From an uncultured Bacteroidia bacterium (GTDB taxonomy: Bacteria > Bacteroidota > Bacteroidia > Bacteroidales > F082), in the NCBI GenBank assembly GCA_902801465.1, contig CADCIH010000001.1, positions 248,001 through 312,000 of the forward strand: DNA of 64,000 nt, given 5' to 3'. Positions 7,368 through 16,038 of this stretch are shown one piece after another. The position numbers and the translations under genes were made by a program. The stretch's first letter is position 1. Each line of letters opens with the position of its first letter. Under the pieces are notes generated by a model. The model was not told the DNA's origin. It was given only the letters and a program-made list of their open reading frames with translations, and did not search any database.

Positions 7368-8657
7368 ATGAAAAACGAAACTCAAAATAGAAAACACCTC
7401 CCGCTGTATGCCAAAATCCTTATTGGCATGGCTCTCGGTGTGGGTTTTGGCTTCTTGGCCATCACATTGAATTGGGGAAGCTTTGTGCGCGACTGGGTTG
7501 CGCCATTCGGTGCCATATTTATGCGGCTGCTCAAACTGATTGCGGTGCCACTGGTTCTGGTGTCGCTGGTTTTGGGTGTAGTCAGCCTGAAGGACATCAA
7601 GAGCCTTTCACGCATTGGACTGAAGACCATATTGATCTATGTCTGCACCACCATCATCGCAGTGAGCATCGGCTTGGCCATGGTCAACCTTATCAAGCCG
7701 GGCAACCTTTTCCCGAAGGACAAGCAGGCGGAGTTTGTGGAACGCTATCAGCAGACGGTGACGGAGCGTGAATCGCTAATGGAGCAGGTGAAAAGCGACT
7801 CTCCGATGCAACCCATCGTGGACATTGTTCCTGAAAACATCTTCCAAGCCTTCAGCAGCAACTCCAACTTGCTGCAAGTCATCTTCTTTGCTTTGCTGTT
7901 TGGTGTGGCCTTGATTTGCGTGGGACAGACCAAAACTGGTTCGGTGATACGGTTTTTCCAGCAATTGAATCTCATCTTGCTGAAAATCATCGACTTCATC
8001 ATGGCCTTTGCGCCATTGGGCGTCTTTGCCTTGATGGCGGGCTTAATCGTTGATTATGCCGGCGATGTCGGAATCATCTCCTCGTTGGGTATGTATGCCC
8101 TCACGGTGGTATTGGCTTTGGCAGTCATCATCTTTTTGGTCTATCCGTTGATTCTTCGACTGTTCAGCAAAAAGAGACTAGGCCAATTCTTCAAGGCCGT
8201 ATTCCCCGTGCAAATGCTTGCCTTCTCCACCAGCTCGAGTGCGGCCACCTTGCCTTTGACCATGGAGCGGTCGCAGAAAAACCTGGGTGTTTCCGAGGAG
8301 GTGTCCAACTTTGTGCTGCCCGTGGGGGTGACCATCAACATGGACGGGACGAGTTGCTATCAGGCGGTGGCAGCGGTTTTCTTGGCTCAGGTGATGGGGC
8401 TCGACCTGACTTTTGGTCAGATGCTGCTCATCCTTGCCACAGCTACCATCTCGTCGATAGGGACACCGGGCATCCCGGGAGGCTCCATTGTGATGCTGAT
8501 GATTGTCCTCGACTCGGTGGGCATACCGATTGAAGGCTTGGCGCTCATCCTGGGCATCGACCGGCCCTTGGACATGTTGCGCACGGTGGTCAATGTGACA
8601 GGCGACACTACTGTGGCTTGCGTAGTGGATGACACAAATAAAACAGAATCAAAATAA
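7368..8657 (+). CDS. Dicarboxylate/amino acid:cation symporter (DAACS family)
   Basis: A 429-residue inner-membrane protein with about eight hydrophobic segments and two re-entrant hairpins. Family marks are the serine-rich STSSSAATLPL motif near residue 287 and the NMDGTSCYQAVAAVFLAQ segment that forms the substrate and sodium sites in GltPh/GltP/DctA proteins. It imports glutamate, aspartate or C4-dicarboxylates with Na+ or H+; the exact substrate cannot be read. The C10 peptidase gene follows after 5 nt, so the two are probably one transcript. Confidence 0.92.
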   Translation: MKNETQNRKHLPLYAKILIGMALGVGFGFLAITLNWGSFVRDWVAPFGAIFMRLLKLIAVPLVLVSLVLGVVSLKDIKSLSRIGLKTILIYVCTTIIAVSIGLAMVNLIKPGNLFPKDKQAEFVERYQQTVTERESLMEQVKSDSPMQPIVDIVPENIFQAFSSNSNLLQVIFFALLFGVALICVGQTKTGSVIRFFQQLNLILLKIIDFIMAFAPLGVFALMAGLIVDYAGDVGIISSLGMYALTVVLALAVIIFLVYPLILRLFSKKRLGQFFKAVFPVQMLAFSTSSSAATLPLTMERSQKNLGVSEEVSNFVLPVGVTINMDGTSCYQAVAAVFLAQVMGLDLTFGQMLLILATATISSIGTPGIPGGSIVMLMIVLDSVGIPIEGLALILGIDRPLDMLRTVVNVTGDTTVACVVDDTNKTESK

Positions 8658-8662
8658 ACAAC

Positions 8663-11086
8663 ATGAAAAAAATACTTTTCCTAATACAGATTATGCTCCT
8701 TTCTGGTGTGTTCTCCGTCAACGCTGCCCCGGTGAGCTGCCAAGAGGCATCCGATGTTGCTGCTGCTTTTTTGAAACAGCCTACGGTCGAGGCGGTCGGG
8801 GTTCCGTTCGAGCATCTTTATGTGTTCAATGGCGACCATTGTTTTGCGATTGTCCCGGACGACGATGTGATGACGCCGATTATCGGCTATTCGCGCGACC
8901 GTTGCTTTGAGATGAACGACAATCTTAAAGGATGTCTGATGATAGTGGACAGAAATGTTCAAGCCTATAGAGAAGGGGGAGGGCAAGCCTCCGACAAGGT
9001 CCGGGAGCTATGGAATGCCCTGAGGAACGGCCAAGGAATGCCTGTGCTGAACCGTGCTGTTGTGGAGCCTCTGGTAAAGACCAGATGGGGTCAGAACGGG
9101 CCTTATAACGACAGCTGCCCCGGAGGGAGTGCCACGGGTTGCTCGGCGACGGCGATGGCGCAGGTGATGAAATACTGGGAATTCCCGAATCATGGAATAG
9201 GGTCGCATTCATACAACCATCCGGATTTCGGCACCCTATCGGCCAATTTCGGCGCGACCACCTATGATTGGGACCACATGCCCGAGAGTCCCGTTTTATC
9301 GACCGTCACCGATATCGAGAGGCAGGCCTTGAGCACGTTGATGTATCATTGCGGTGTGTCGATCGACATGAATTACGGTCTCGATGAGAGTTCGGGCGAC
9401 CTGTGGAAAATGTCTTCGACGATGTCGGAGTTTTTCGGCTATGCTCCAACGGTCCAATGGCTTTACCAACGCAACTATACCGAAGCTGCCTGGAAGTCGA
9501 TGCTCAAGGCGGAACTCAACGCTTCAAGGCCGATGTGCTATGCGTCGGCATTGCCCCAAGATGAAGCGTCTCGCACCTCGTTCCATGCCTTCGTGTGCGA
9601 CGGATACGACCAAATGGATTACTTCCACCTCAATTGGGGCTGGACTGGCAGCGGCGATGGCTATTACGATGTCTATACCATGATCCCGGTCGGGGAGACC
9701 AACTACAACTATGTCGTTTTAGGTATTAATCCGACATTCACTGTCAACGCTCCCCACGACCTGACGGCTGTGTCGGAATCCGATGCCATCCGCTTGTCGT
9801 GGACCAAGCCTCAAGGGGCTGCGACCTTCAATGTGTATCGCGATGATGAACTCATCGCCACGGGCGTGACAACAAACACTTATAACGATACCGAAATGAG
9901 CTATGGCATTCATTCCTACTATCTGAAAGTCTTGGATGCCAACGGCAACAGGTCGTGGAAGTCGAACAGCGCAGAGGCTTTTTGTGAGTTTACCGCACCC
10001 GCGCCCACCACGCTAGAGGCGACGTTGGCGGGCGACAGCCTGACACTTCACTGGGATATGCCGTTCCCTTGGCATGATACTTTGGCATACGGTACCGGGC
10101 CAATTGTCGGCTCTTATGGATATAGTCCCACATACCCCAATCCAACTTTCTGGGGACAGCGTTTCCCGGCTGAAATGCTGAAACCCTATGGTGGCTATGT
10201 TGTTAAAGGTGTTAGCTTGTATGTGAACCAGTCGGGCACCTATACCTTGAACGTCTGCCGTGGCGACGATAAGGGTGTGACGGAGGTGATGGCGCAACAG
10301 ACTTTTGAAGTGCGCCGGGAAGGTTGGCAGGACCTGCTGCTCGACACGCCTTATCCTTTGGAATTCACCCGTGACGTTTGGATTGTGATGAGCACTCCGG
10401 CAGGGATGTATTGGGTGAGTGCGGCATGCGATTACGACGGTCCCGGAATGGAAAATGCCGCTTTTTATTCCACCGAGATGTCGGATTCGTTCTTTTCAGT
10501 TGATGCTAACAGGTCATGGATGATGAAAACAATCCTTGAAGACGGCCTAACTTATCGTGTGAACCGCAATGATGAACTCTTGGCGACTGCGTTGCACGGA
10601 CGCGTTTTTGTGGATCACAGTGTTGCCGCCGGCGATTGGGACTATAAGGTATGGGCATCGTATCAAGGAATGGAGAACGGCGAACCCGTGAACTACTCCA
10701 TTTCTGTGGCAAGGGTGGATGTCTTTCCCAACAGCCCCGCTTCAGGAACCGTTGATGGAAATGGCTTGTATGAGGTGGGAGCGACAGCGACCGTGACAGC
10801 CCAACCCAACGATGGCTATAAGTTTGTCGGCTGGTCCGAGGAAGGTACAGTGATCTCTTCTGACAATCCATATACTTTTGCGGTGAGCGGTTCCCGAAAC
10901 TTGGTAGCAATGTTTGAAAGCAACCATGGCGTTGACGAGGATTTGGAGGAGATGAACGTACAAAGCGTTCAGGTCTATGGTGTCAATGGCGTGTTGTTGA
11001 AAGAGACTAAGACCCAAGGCGTCTATGTGGTCAGGTATGTGACCGACAAAGGCGTGATTGTTCGAAAAACCATCGTGGTTGAGTAA
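8663..11086 (+). CDS. C10 family (streptopain-like) cysteine peptidase, T9SS cargo
   Basis: An 807-residue secreted protease with a signal peptide ending VNAAP and a propeptide of the inhibitor I69 type (about 25-110). The catalytic domain has nucleophile Cys160 (TGCSATAMAQVMKYW), His308 (FHAFVCDGY) and the YFHLNWGW motif. Behind it come a fibronectin-III-like domain (about 350-445), an unassigned beta domain, an InlB-type beta repeat (ATVTAQPNDGYKFVGW, about 705-750) and a short T9SS-type sorting tail ending VRKTIVVE. It is expected on the outer surface, cutting host or dietary proteins. It sits 5 nt behind a symporter gene, which could take up released amino acids. Confidence 0.9.
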   Translation: MKKILFLIQIMLLSGVFSVNAAPVSCQEASDVAAAFLKQPTVEAVGVPFEHLYVFNGDHCFAIVPDDDVMTPIIGYSRDRCFEMNDNLKGCLMIVDRNVQAYREGGGQASDKVRELWNALRNGQGMPVLNRAVVEPLVKTRWGQNGPYNDSCPGGSATGCSATAMAQVMKYWEFPNHGIGSHSYNHPDFGTLSANFGATTYDWDHMPESPVLSTVTDIERQALSTLMYHCGVSIDMNYGLDESSGDLWKMSSTMSEFFGYAPTVQWLYQRNYTEAAWKSMLKAELNASRPMCYASALPQDEASRTSFHAFVCDGYDQMDYFHLNWGWTGSGDGYYDVYTMIPVGETNYNYVVLGINPTFTVNAPHDLTAVSESDAIRLSWTKPQGAATFNVYRDDELIATGVTTNTYNDTEMSYGIHSYYLKVLDANGNRSWKSNSAEAFCEFTAPAPTTLEATLAGDSLTLHWDMPFPWHDTLAYGTGPIVGSYGYSPTYPNPTFWGQRFPAEMLKPYGGYVVKGVSLYVNQSGTYTLNVCRGDDKGVTEVMAQQTFEVRREGWQDLLLDTPYPLEFTRDVWIVMSTPAGMYWVSAACDYDGPGMENAAFYSTEMSDSFFSVDANRSWMMKTILEDGLTYRVNRNDELLATALHGRVFVDHSVAAGDWDYKVWASYQGMENGEPVNYSISVARVDVFPNSPASGTVDGNGLYEVGATATVTAQPNDGYKFVGWSEEGTVISSDNPYTFAVSGSRNLVAMFESNHGVDEDLEEMNVQSVQVYGVNGVLLKETKTQGVYVVRYVTDKGVIVRKTIVVE

Positions 11087-11123
11087 GGAAGAAAAAAATC
11101 ATCCGTTTTTTTGAAACATTTCC

Positions 11124-11131
11124 TATCTTTG
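11124..11131 (+). promoter_or_regulatory. -7 box (TATCTTTG) of the adhesin-like gene
   Basis: An exact TAnnTTTG match 27 nt before the ATG at 11159. It lies downstream of an earlier in-frame ATG (11111), which it rules out. An 8-bp inverted repeat (TGGCACTT / AAGTGCCA, 11132-11159) directly follows it. Confidence 0.6.
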
Positions 11132-11158
11132 TGGCACTTAACAACAAAACAAAGTGCC

Positions 11159-13642
11159 ATGAAAAGATTGTTTACGCTGATGATACTTGTGCTTCTTGTG
11201 GGAAGCGCTTATGCTCAAGTGCTTGTCAATGAAGGTTTTGAGACTGGCAATACTGTGGGTCAGTGTCCAACGGGTTGGATATCGCCCGACAATGGATGGA
11301 AAGCGGGAATCACCATCCCCGACGATAACGAGGCCCGTGGTCGGAAACCGCATACCGGCGATTGGTACATGTATGCCACCTATAACTCCGACGTGTGGAT
11401 TTATAAAGAGATTAATGTGACTGCTGGCAGCTACTACCGTGTCTCGTTCTGGTACGCAACCTGGCATGTCGATCACTTCAACCTGGAAGTCAAAGCCGGC
11501 GCTAATGCCACACCTGCAGGCATGACAGTCACCGTGATGCCGGAGTTCCAAATCTCCAACGAGGAATACCAACAGGCCTCAGCCGTGTTCCAAGCCACAA
11601 ACTCGGGGTCCTTCTACGTGGGCTTCCACAGCACCGCCACCAACTCACCTTGGTACCTGTCGGTCGACGATGTCATCATCGAACAAACCGCACAATACTG
11701 CTTCAACCTGGAACAGCTGACTGCCGACACCTCGGCCTACTTCGGAGAATCGGCCTACCTCCGTTTCCTCCTCAGCAACACGGGCGAACAAGCCGATACC
11801 TACCAGTTCACCAACACGGGTTCGCTGCCTGTCGAGTTCTATCTAAATGGCACCCAAGTGAGCCAAATTAATCTTCCTTACAACACTTCTGTTGAGATGA
11901 TTGCAAAAGCCACCCTGCCAATGGATTTAACCAACAACCAGACGCTTCACGCCACCTTCAACGTGAGCTCGGCACACTCCGCCCCGACACAGAGCGCCGA
12001 CTTCACCATCACCGCGCTGGAGCCAATCTCCTCATATCCTTTGATGGAAGGCTTCGACGGTACCGTGTTTCCCCCTGCGGGATGGCAAAACGTGGCTACC
12101 TCAGGTAACTATGTCTATGAACGCAAGACCTCCAACGACTGGCCGAACTGCCTGCCACACAACGAAAGCAGCGCCATGGCCCGCTATTATTGCTATACCA
12201 ACCCGGTAGGAGGTAAGTGCTCCCTGATCTCTCCAAAACTGCAACTCAATGCCACGGGCAACACTGTGCGTTACTGGATCTTCCGTAATTTCAACAACAA
12301 CATCATGGGTCCGGATAGGATCAACGTGTATTATTCGCCGACCACCAATACCGCCGATGGCACTTTGCTCGGCACCGTGCACCGCAATACCATGTTGGAA
12401 CCCGTGGTGGGTGAGGTGAGCGACTGGTACGAATACAACTATACCTTCGACAGCCCCGAAGGGTATGGGTTCATCATCATCGAAGGCGAAAGCGGCTACG
12501 GATGGAATCTCTGCATCGATGACATCTTTATTAATACCTCGGCTGTCGACAACAACCCGCCAGTCGTGGTCTCGCTCAACGGCACCCAGACCTGGGCGGA
12601 GACTCCTATGGAACTCGCCCTGAGAGTTTATGACGAGTCAGATCTCCCGAATCAAATGGAGGCGACATATACCATCGACGGACAATCCACCAACATTACC
12701 TTTAACAGGACGTCGAAGGCCAACTGCGACTACGTGGCAACCCTGCCTGCACAACCCAACCATACCACAGGAGAGATCGTCTTCCACCTAGTCGATGAAC
12801 CAGGAAACACAGCTGACTCAGAGCCTTACGACTTGCACTGGGATTGGCAGGCGCCCTACCTCCTTGAAGGCTTCGAGGGCGAACAGTTCCCGCCGGCAGG
12901 ATGGTCGATGGAATCGCTTAACATGAGTTGGTTCGTGTGGTTCAGATGCGGCGCCGTCTATGCCGACAACTGGTTTGGCGATGAATACTATGTGGTTCCT
13001 CCACAAGGAGTAAAACAAGCCGCCCTCGAATGGGACAGCAGTGAGGAGTGGGGACCTCAGGACGAGTCGCTCGTCACCCCGCTGATCACCCTCGACCGTC
13101 CGGCAGTGCTGACCTTCGAGACCTCGTGCCAGTATGGTGTGCCCGACTATCAAGACCACTATAAGGTGGATGTGCTGAATACCAGCACAGGCTCTTGGAT
13201 CACCCTCTGGGATGCCGTGAACCAGCCTAATATGCTGAACAACTACAACGAGCCGGTGAGCATCGACCTGTCGCAATACCAAGGGTCCAACATCCGCTTG
13301 AGATGGCGAGGCCATAACAACGGGAGCGAAGTGTTGACCTTCTCGTGGTACATCGACAACGTGAAGGTCGTGGCTACAGACACCACCTCCGTCAGCGTCG
13401 GTGAGACGAGTCTCGCCAATGTCAGTCTGTATCCCAACCCGGCCAAGGACAGGGTGCGTATCCAGTCGAGCCAGACTATTCAAAGCATGGCATTATATGG
13501 CATTAAAGGCGAGATGCTTGAGAGCCGTCCTGTGAACACGAAGGAGATGGAACTGCCGCTCGAGGGCTATTCCAAGGGCGTCTATTTCATCCGTCTGCTT
13601 ACCGACGATGGTGTCATCACTAAGAAATTGGTTGTGAAGTGA
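11159..13642 (+). CDS. Adhesin-like surface protein with cleaved-adhesin-type domains, T9SS cargo
   Basis: An 827-residue secreted protein with a signal peptide (cleavage after GSAYAQ). There are three beta-sandwich modules starting LVNEGFETG (about 20), LMEGFDGTVFPPAGW (about 300) and LLEGFEGEQFPPAGW (about 570), typical of the cleaved-adhesin / choice-of-anchor J family found in gingipains. It ends in a classical sorting domain (VSLYPNPAKDRV..., SKGVYFIRLLTDDGVITKKLVVK split over the last 75 residues). No enzymatic domain is visible, so a binding role is inferred. The start at 11159 is set by the promoter at 11124. Confidence 0.85.
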   Translation: MKRLFTLMILVLLVGSAYAQVLVNEGFETGNTVGQCPTGWISPDNGWKAGITIPDDNEARGRKPHTGDWYMYATYNSDVWIYKEINVTAGSYYRVSFWYATWHVDHFNLEVKAGANATPAGMTVTVMPEFQISNEEYQQASAVFQATNSGSFYVGFHSTATNSPWYLSVDDVIIEQTAQYCFNLEQLTADTSAYFGESAYLRFLLSNTGEQADTYQFTNTGSLPVEFYLNGTQVSQINLPYNTSVEMIAKATLPMDLTNNQTLHATFNVSSAHSAPTQSADFTITALEPISSYPLMEGFDGTVFPPAGWQNVATSGNYVYERKTSNDWPNCLPHNESSAMARYYCYTNPVGGKCSLISPKLQLNATGNTVRYWIFRNFNNNIMGPDRINVYYSPTTNTADGTLLGTVHRNTMLEPVVGEVSDWYEYNYTFDSPEGYGFIIIEGESGYGWNLCIDDIFINTSAVDNNPPVVVSLNGTQTWAETPMELALRVYDESDLPNQMEATYTIDGQSTNITFNRTSKANCDYVATLPAQPNHTTGEIVFHLVDEPGNTADSEPYDLHWDWQAPYLLEGFEGEQFPPAGWSMESLNMSWFVWFRCGAVYADNWFGDEYYVVPPQGVKQAALEWDSSEEWGPQDESLVTPLITLDRPAVLTFETSCQYGVPDYQDHYKVDVLNTSTGSWITLWDAVNQPNMLNNYNEPVSIDLSQYQGSNIRLRWRGHNNGSEVLTFSWYIDNVKVVATDTTSVSVGETSLANVSLYPNPAKDRVRIQSSQTIQSMALYGIKGEMLESRPVNTKEMELPLEGYSKGVYFIRLLTDDGVITKKLVVK

Positions 13643-13659
13643 TCAAATAGCAATAGACC

Positions 13660-14817
13660 GTGGGTGAAAACATCGAAAAATACCTGAACCGAGTGGCCGA
13701 AGCCGCCGAGCAGAATGCCCTGGTGAAAATGACGCTGAGCAAGCCTGCCGACAAACATGACGAGCTACGCAACATCTATGTGAAACCCGTATTGATCAAG
13801 GGGAAACGCCTCTTCGCCTTCACTTATCGTTATGAGCGTCGCGATGAGGTTAAGAACTATGACGCTGAGCAGATGATCTCAACGCTGAAAGAGCTCGTGC
13901 CTTCAAAGTTCTTGAATGCGGTTCTCTTCACCGTGAATGAGGATGTCGCATTGTTGGTGTCAAGCAAGGGCAAAGTTACCGTTCAGACCAAAAAGGTGCA
14001 GGAATGCAGAGAACAGAACCTCGAACACGACAAACAAAAGGCACGCCTCATTAATCCTGCGAATCCTTGGTGGTACCAGTTGGGGTTGACCACACGTGAA
14101 GGGAAGGTCACTGCCGACATGCAACATAAGTTCAAGCAGATATATAAATACGCCGAGATCGTGGAAAGCCTCGTCAAGCCGCTGAAGTTCGACGGCCCGG
14201 TGCATATTGCCGACATGGGGGCGGGGAAAGGTTACCTCACCTTCGCCTTGCATGAACTGCTTACGCAACGGTTGAACCTTGACGTGGACATCAAGGGCGT
14301 GGAGATTCGGCCCGAACTGGTGCAAAAGATTAATGATATTATCAAGACCTCGGGTCTGAAAGGGCTGGAGTTTGTGGAAAGTACCATCGACGCTTATCGT
14401 CCTCAACAATTGGATATATTAATTGCCCTTCATGCCTGTGACACTGCCACCGATGACGCCATTGCCAAAGGCGTCAGGGCAGGGGCGGAGCTGATAGTGT
14501 GCGCCCCGTGTTGCCACAAGCAGATCCGTCAAGAGATGGAGCGCTCAGGGAAGACCGACGCGATTACACGTTACGGTATCTTCATGGAACGCCAGGCAGT
14601 GATGGTCACCGACACGATAAGGGCATTAATGATGGAATATTACGGCTACAAGACCCAGGTGATGGAGTTCATCGAGATGGAAAACACCCCGAAGAACATA
14701 CTGCTGGTGGGTCGTAAGACCGATAAAACGCCTGATAGACTGATGATTAGCAAGGCCATCGGCGATTTGAAACGACAATATGGTATTGAGAAGCATTACC
14801 TTGAAACGGTGCTGTAA
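13660..14817 (+). CDS. Class I SAM-dependent methyltransferase (METTL25-like)
   Basis: A 385-residue soluble protein. Motif I is ADMGAGKGYLTFAL (about residue 184), followed by VEIRPELV, LIALHACDTATD and CAPCCHKQIR. This combination (GAGKGYLT, LHACD, PCCH) is that of the Methyltransf_32 / METTL25-RRNAD1 family; the substrate, possibly RNA or protein, is not known. The N-terminal 150 residues are a separate domain. The start is GTG, with an in-frame TAG two codons upstream. It begins 17 nt after the adhesin stop, so read-through transcription is likely. Confidence 0.75.
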   Translation: MGENIEKYLNRVAEAAEQNALVKMTLSKPADKHDELRNIYVKPVLIKGKRLFAFTYRYERRDEVKNYDAEQMISTLKELVPSKFLNAVLFTVNEDVALLVSSKGKVTVQTKKVQECREQNLEHDKQKARLINPANPWWYQLGLTTREGKVTADMQHKFKQIYKYAEIVESLVKPLKFDGPVHIADMGAGKGYLTFALHELLTQRLNLDVDIKGVEIRPELVQKINDIIKTSGLKGLEFVESTIDAYRPQQLDILIALHACDTATDDAIAKGVRAGAELIVCAPCCHKQIRQEMERSGKTDAITRYGIFMERQAVMVTDTIRALMMEYYGYKTQVMEFIEMENTPKNILLVGRKTDKTPDRLMISKAIGDLKRQYGIEKHYLETVL

Positions 14818-14836
14818 ATTATTTCTTGAATAAAGA

Positions 14837-14866
14837 TTGATTATTCAAAGAAACTTCGTACCTTTG
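14837..14866 (+). promoter_or_regulatory. Promoter of the branched-chain aminotransferase gene
   Basis: A -33 TTG (14837-14839) and a -7 TACCTTTG (14859-14866) separated by 19 nt fit the Bacteroidetes consensus well. The first ATG after it is at 14903. Confidence 0.7.
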
Positions 14867-14902
14867 CCAACAGTAACTAATCTAAAAAAATACAATAAAA
14901 TC

Positions 14903-15928
14903 ATGCAAAACATTGATTGGGCAAATTTAACGTTTGGTTATTATCCAACGAATTACAATGTCCGCTGCTATTTCCGCAACGGCGAATGGGGTGAGCTGGA
15001 AGTCAGCTCGGAGACCACCATCAACATCCACATGGCTGCCACCTGCTTGCACTATGGTCAAGAGGCTTTTGAAGGCATGAAGGCATTCCGTGGCAAGGAC
15101 GGCAAGGTGCGTATCTTCCGCTGGGACGAGAACTGCAAGCGTTTGCAGCGTTCCGCACAAGGCATCATGATGGCCGAGTTCCCCGAGGACAAGTTCAAGG
15201 CTGCCATTGAGAAGGTCGTTCGCCTGAACTCCGATTTCATCCCTCCGTATGAGACTGGCGCATCGCTCTATATCCGTCCGCTGCTCATCGGCATGGGCGC
15301 CCAGGTGGGTGTGAAGCCTGCCAGCGAGTATCTGTTCGTGGTGTTCGTGACCCCCGTCGGTCCTTACTTCAAGGGCGGATTCATGGCCAACCCCTATGTC
15401 ATCACCCGCAAGTACGACCGTTCAGCCCCTCTGGGCACCGGTACCTTCAAGGTCGGTGGCAACTATGCCGCTTCATTGCGCGCCCACGTTGAGGCCTGCC
15501 ACGGCGGTCAGTATGCCTGCGAGTTCTATCTCGACGCCAAGGAAAAGAAATACATTGACGAGGCTGGCGCCGCCAACTTCTTCGGTATCAAGAACAACAC
15601 CTACATCACTCCTCAGTCCACCTCCATCCTGCCTTCCATCACCAACAAGAGCTTGATGCAACTTGCTGAGAGCATTGGCATGAAGGTGGAACGCCGTCCC
15701 ATCGCTGAAGAGGAACTGGCTACCTTCGAGGAAGCTGGCGCCTGCGGCACCGCTGCTGTGATCAGCCCGATCTCGCGCATCGACGACCCCGAAAACGGCA
15801 AGTCCTACACCTTCGGCGACGGCAAGCCGGGTCCCTGGAGCCTGAAACTCTACAACAAGCTCCGTGGCATCCAATACGGCACCGAGCCTGATGAGTTCGG
15901 CTGGACCTGGGTGATTGAGGGTCTCTAA
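14903..15928 (+). CDS. ilvE: Branched-chain amino acid aminotransferase
   Basis: A 341-residue fold-type IV PLP enzyme that converts valine, leucine and isoleucine to their 2-oxo acids (reversible last step of synthesis). The sequence shows HYGQEAFEGMKAFR, YIRPLLIG, KVGGNYAAS (Lys of the active-site Schiff base) and EAGACGTAAVISPI. The start at 14903 (MQNIDWANLTFGY) is supported by the promoter at 14837-14866; an ATG at 14837 lies within that promoter. The gene stands alone, closed by a terminator at 15951-15980. Confidence 0.95.
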   Translation: MQNIDWANLTFGYYPTNYNVRCYFRNGEWGELEVSSETTINIHMAATCLHYGQEAFEGMKAFRGKDGKVRIFRWDENCKRLQRSAQGIMMAEFPEDKFKAAIEKVVRLNSDFIPPYETGASLYIRPLLIGMGAQVGVKPASEYLFVVFVTPVGPYFKGGFMANPYVITRKYDRSAPLGTGTFKVGGNYAASLRAHVEACHGGQYACEFYLDAKEKKYIDEAGAANFFGIKNNTYITPQSTSILPSITNKSLMQLAESIGMKVERRPIAEEELATFEEAGACGTAAVISPISRIDDPENGKSYTFGDGKPGPWSLKLYNKLRGIQYGTEPDEFGWTWVIEGL

Positions 15929-15950
15929 TCCTTTGATACATCCGAGATTA

Positions 15951-15980
15951 AAAAATGCGTCACAATGTGGCGCATTTTTT
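15951..15980 (+). terminator. Rho-independent terminator after ilvE
   Basis: A stem AAAAATGCGTCACA / TGTGGCGCATTTTT with one G-T pair and a tiny loop ends in a T-run, 22 nt after the ilvE stop. Confidence 0.8.
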
Positions 15981-15990
15981 TATTTTTATT

Positions 15991-15998
15991 TATTTTTG
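15991..15998 (+). promoter_or_regulatory. -7 box (TATTTTTG) of the Omp28-like gene
   Basis: An exact TAnnTTTG match 41 nt ahead of the start at 16039, immediately after the ilvE terminator. Confidence 0.6.
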
Positions 15999-16038
15999 TA
16001 GCGAAAATGGAAATTATGTTCAATTTAAACCGATTAAT

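Noticed and set aside
11131-11160. Inverted repeat that could hide the start codon of the adhesin-like gene in an RNA hairpin
   Set aside because: The -7 box at 11124-11131 predicts a transcript start near 11137, so most of the left arm would not be in the RNA. At best it is a DNA-level operator, with nothing else to support it.
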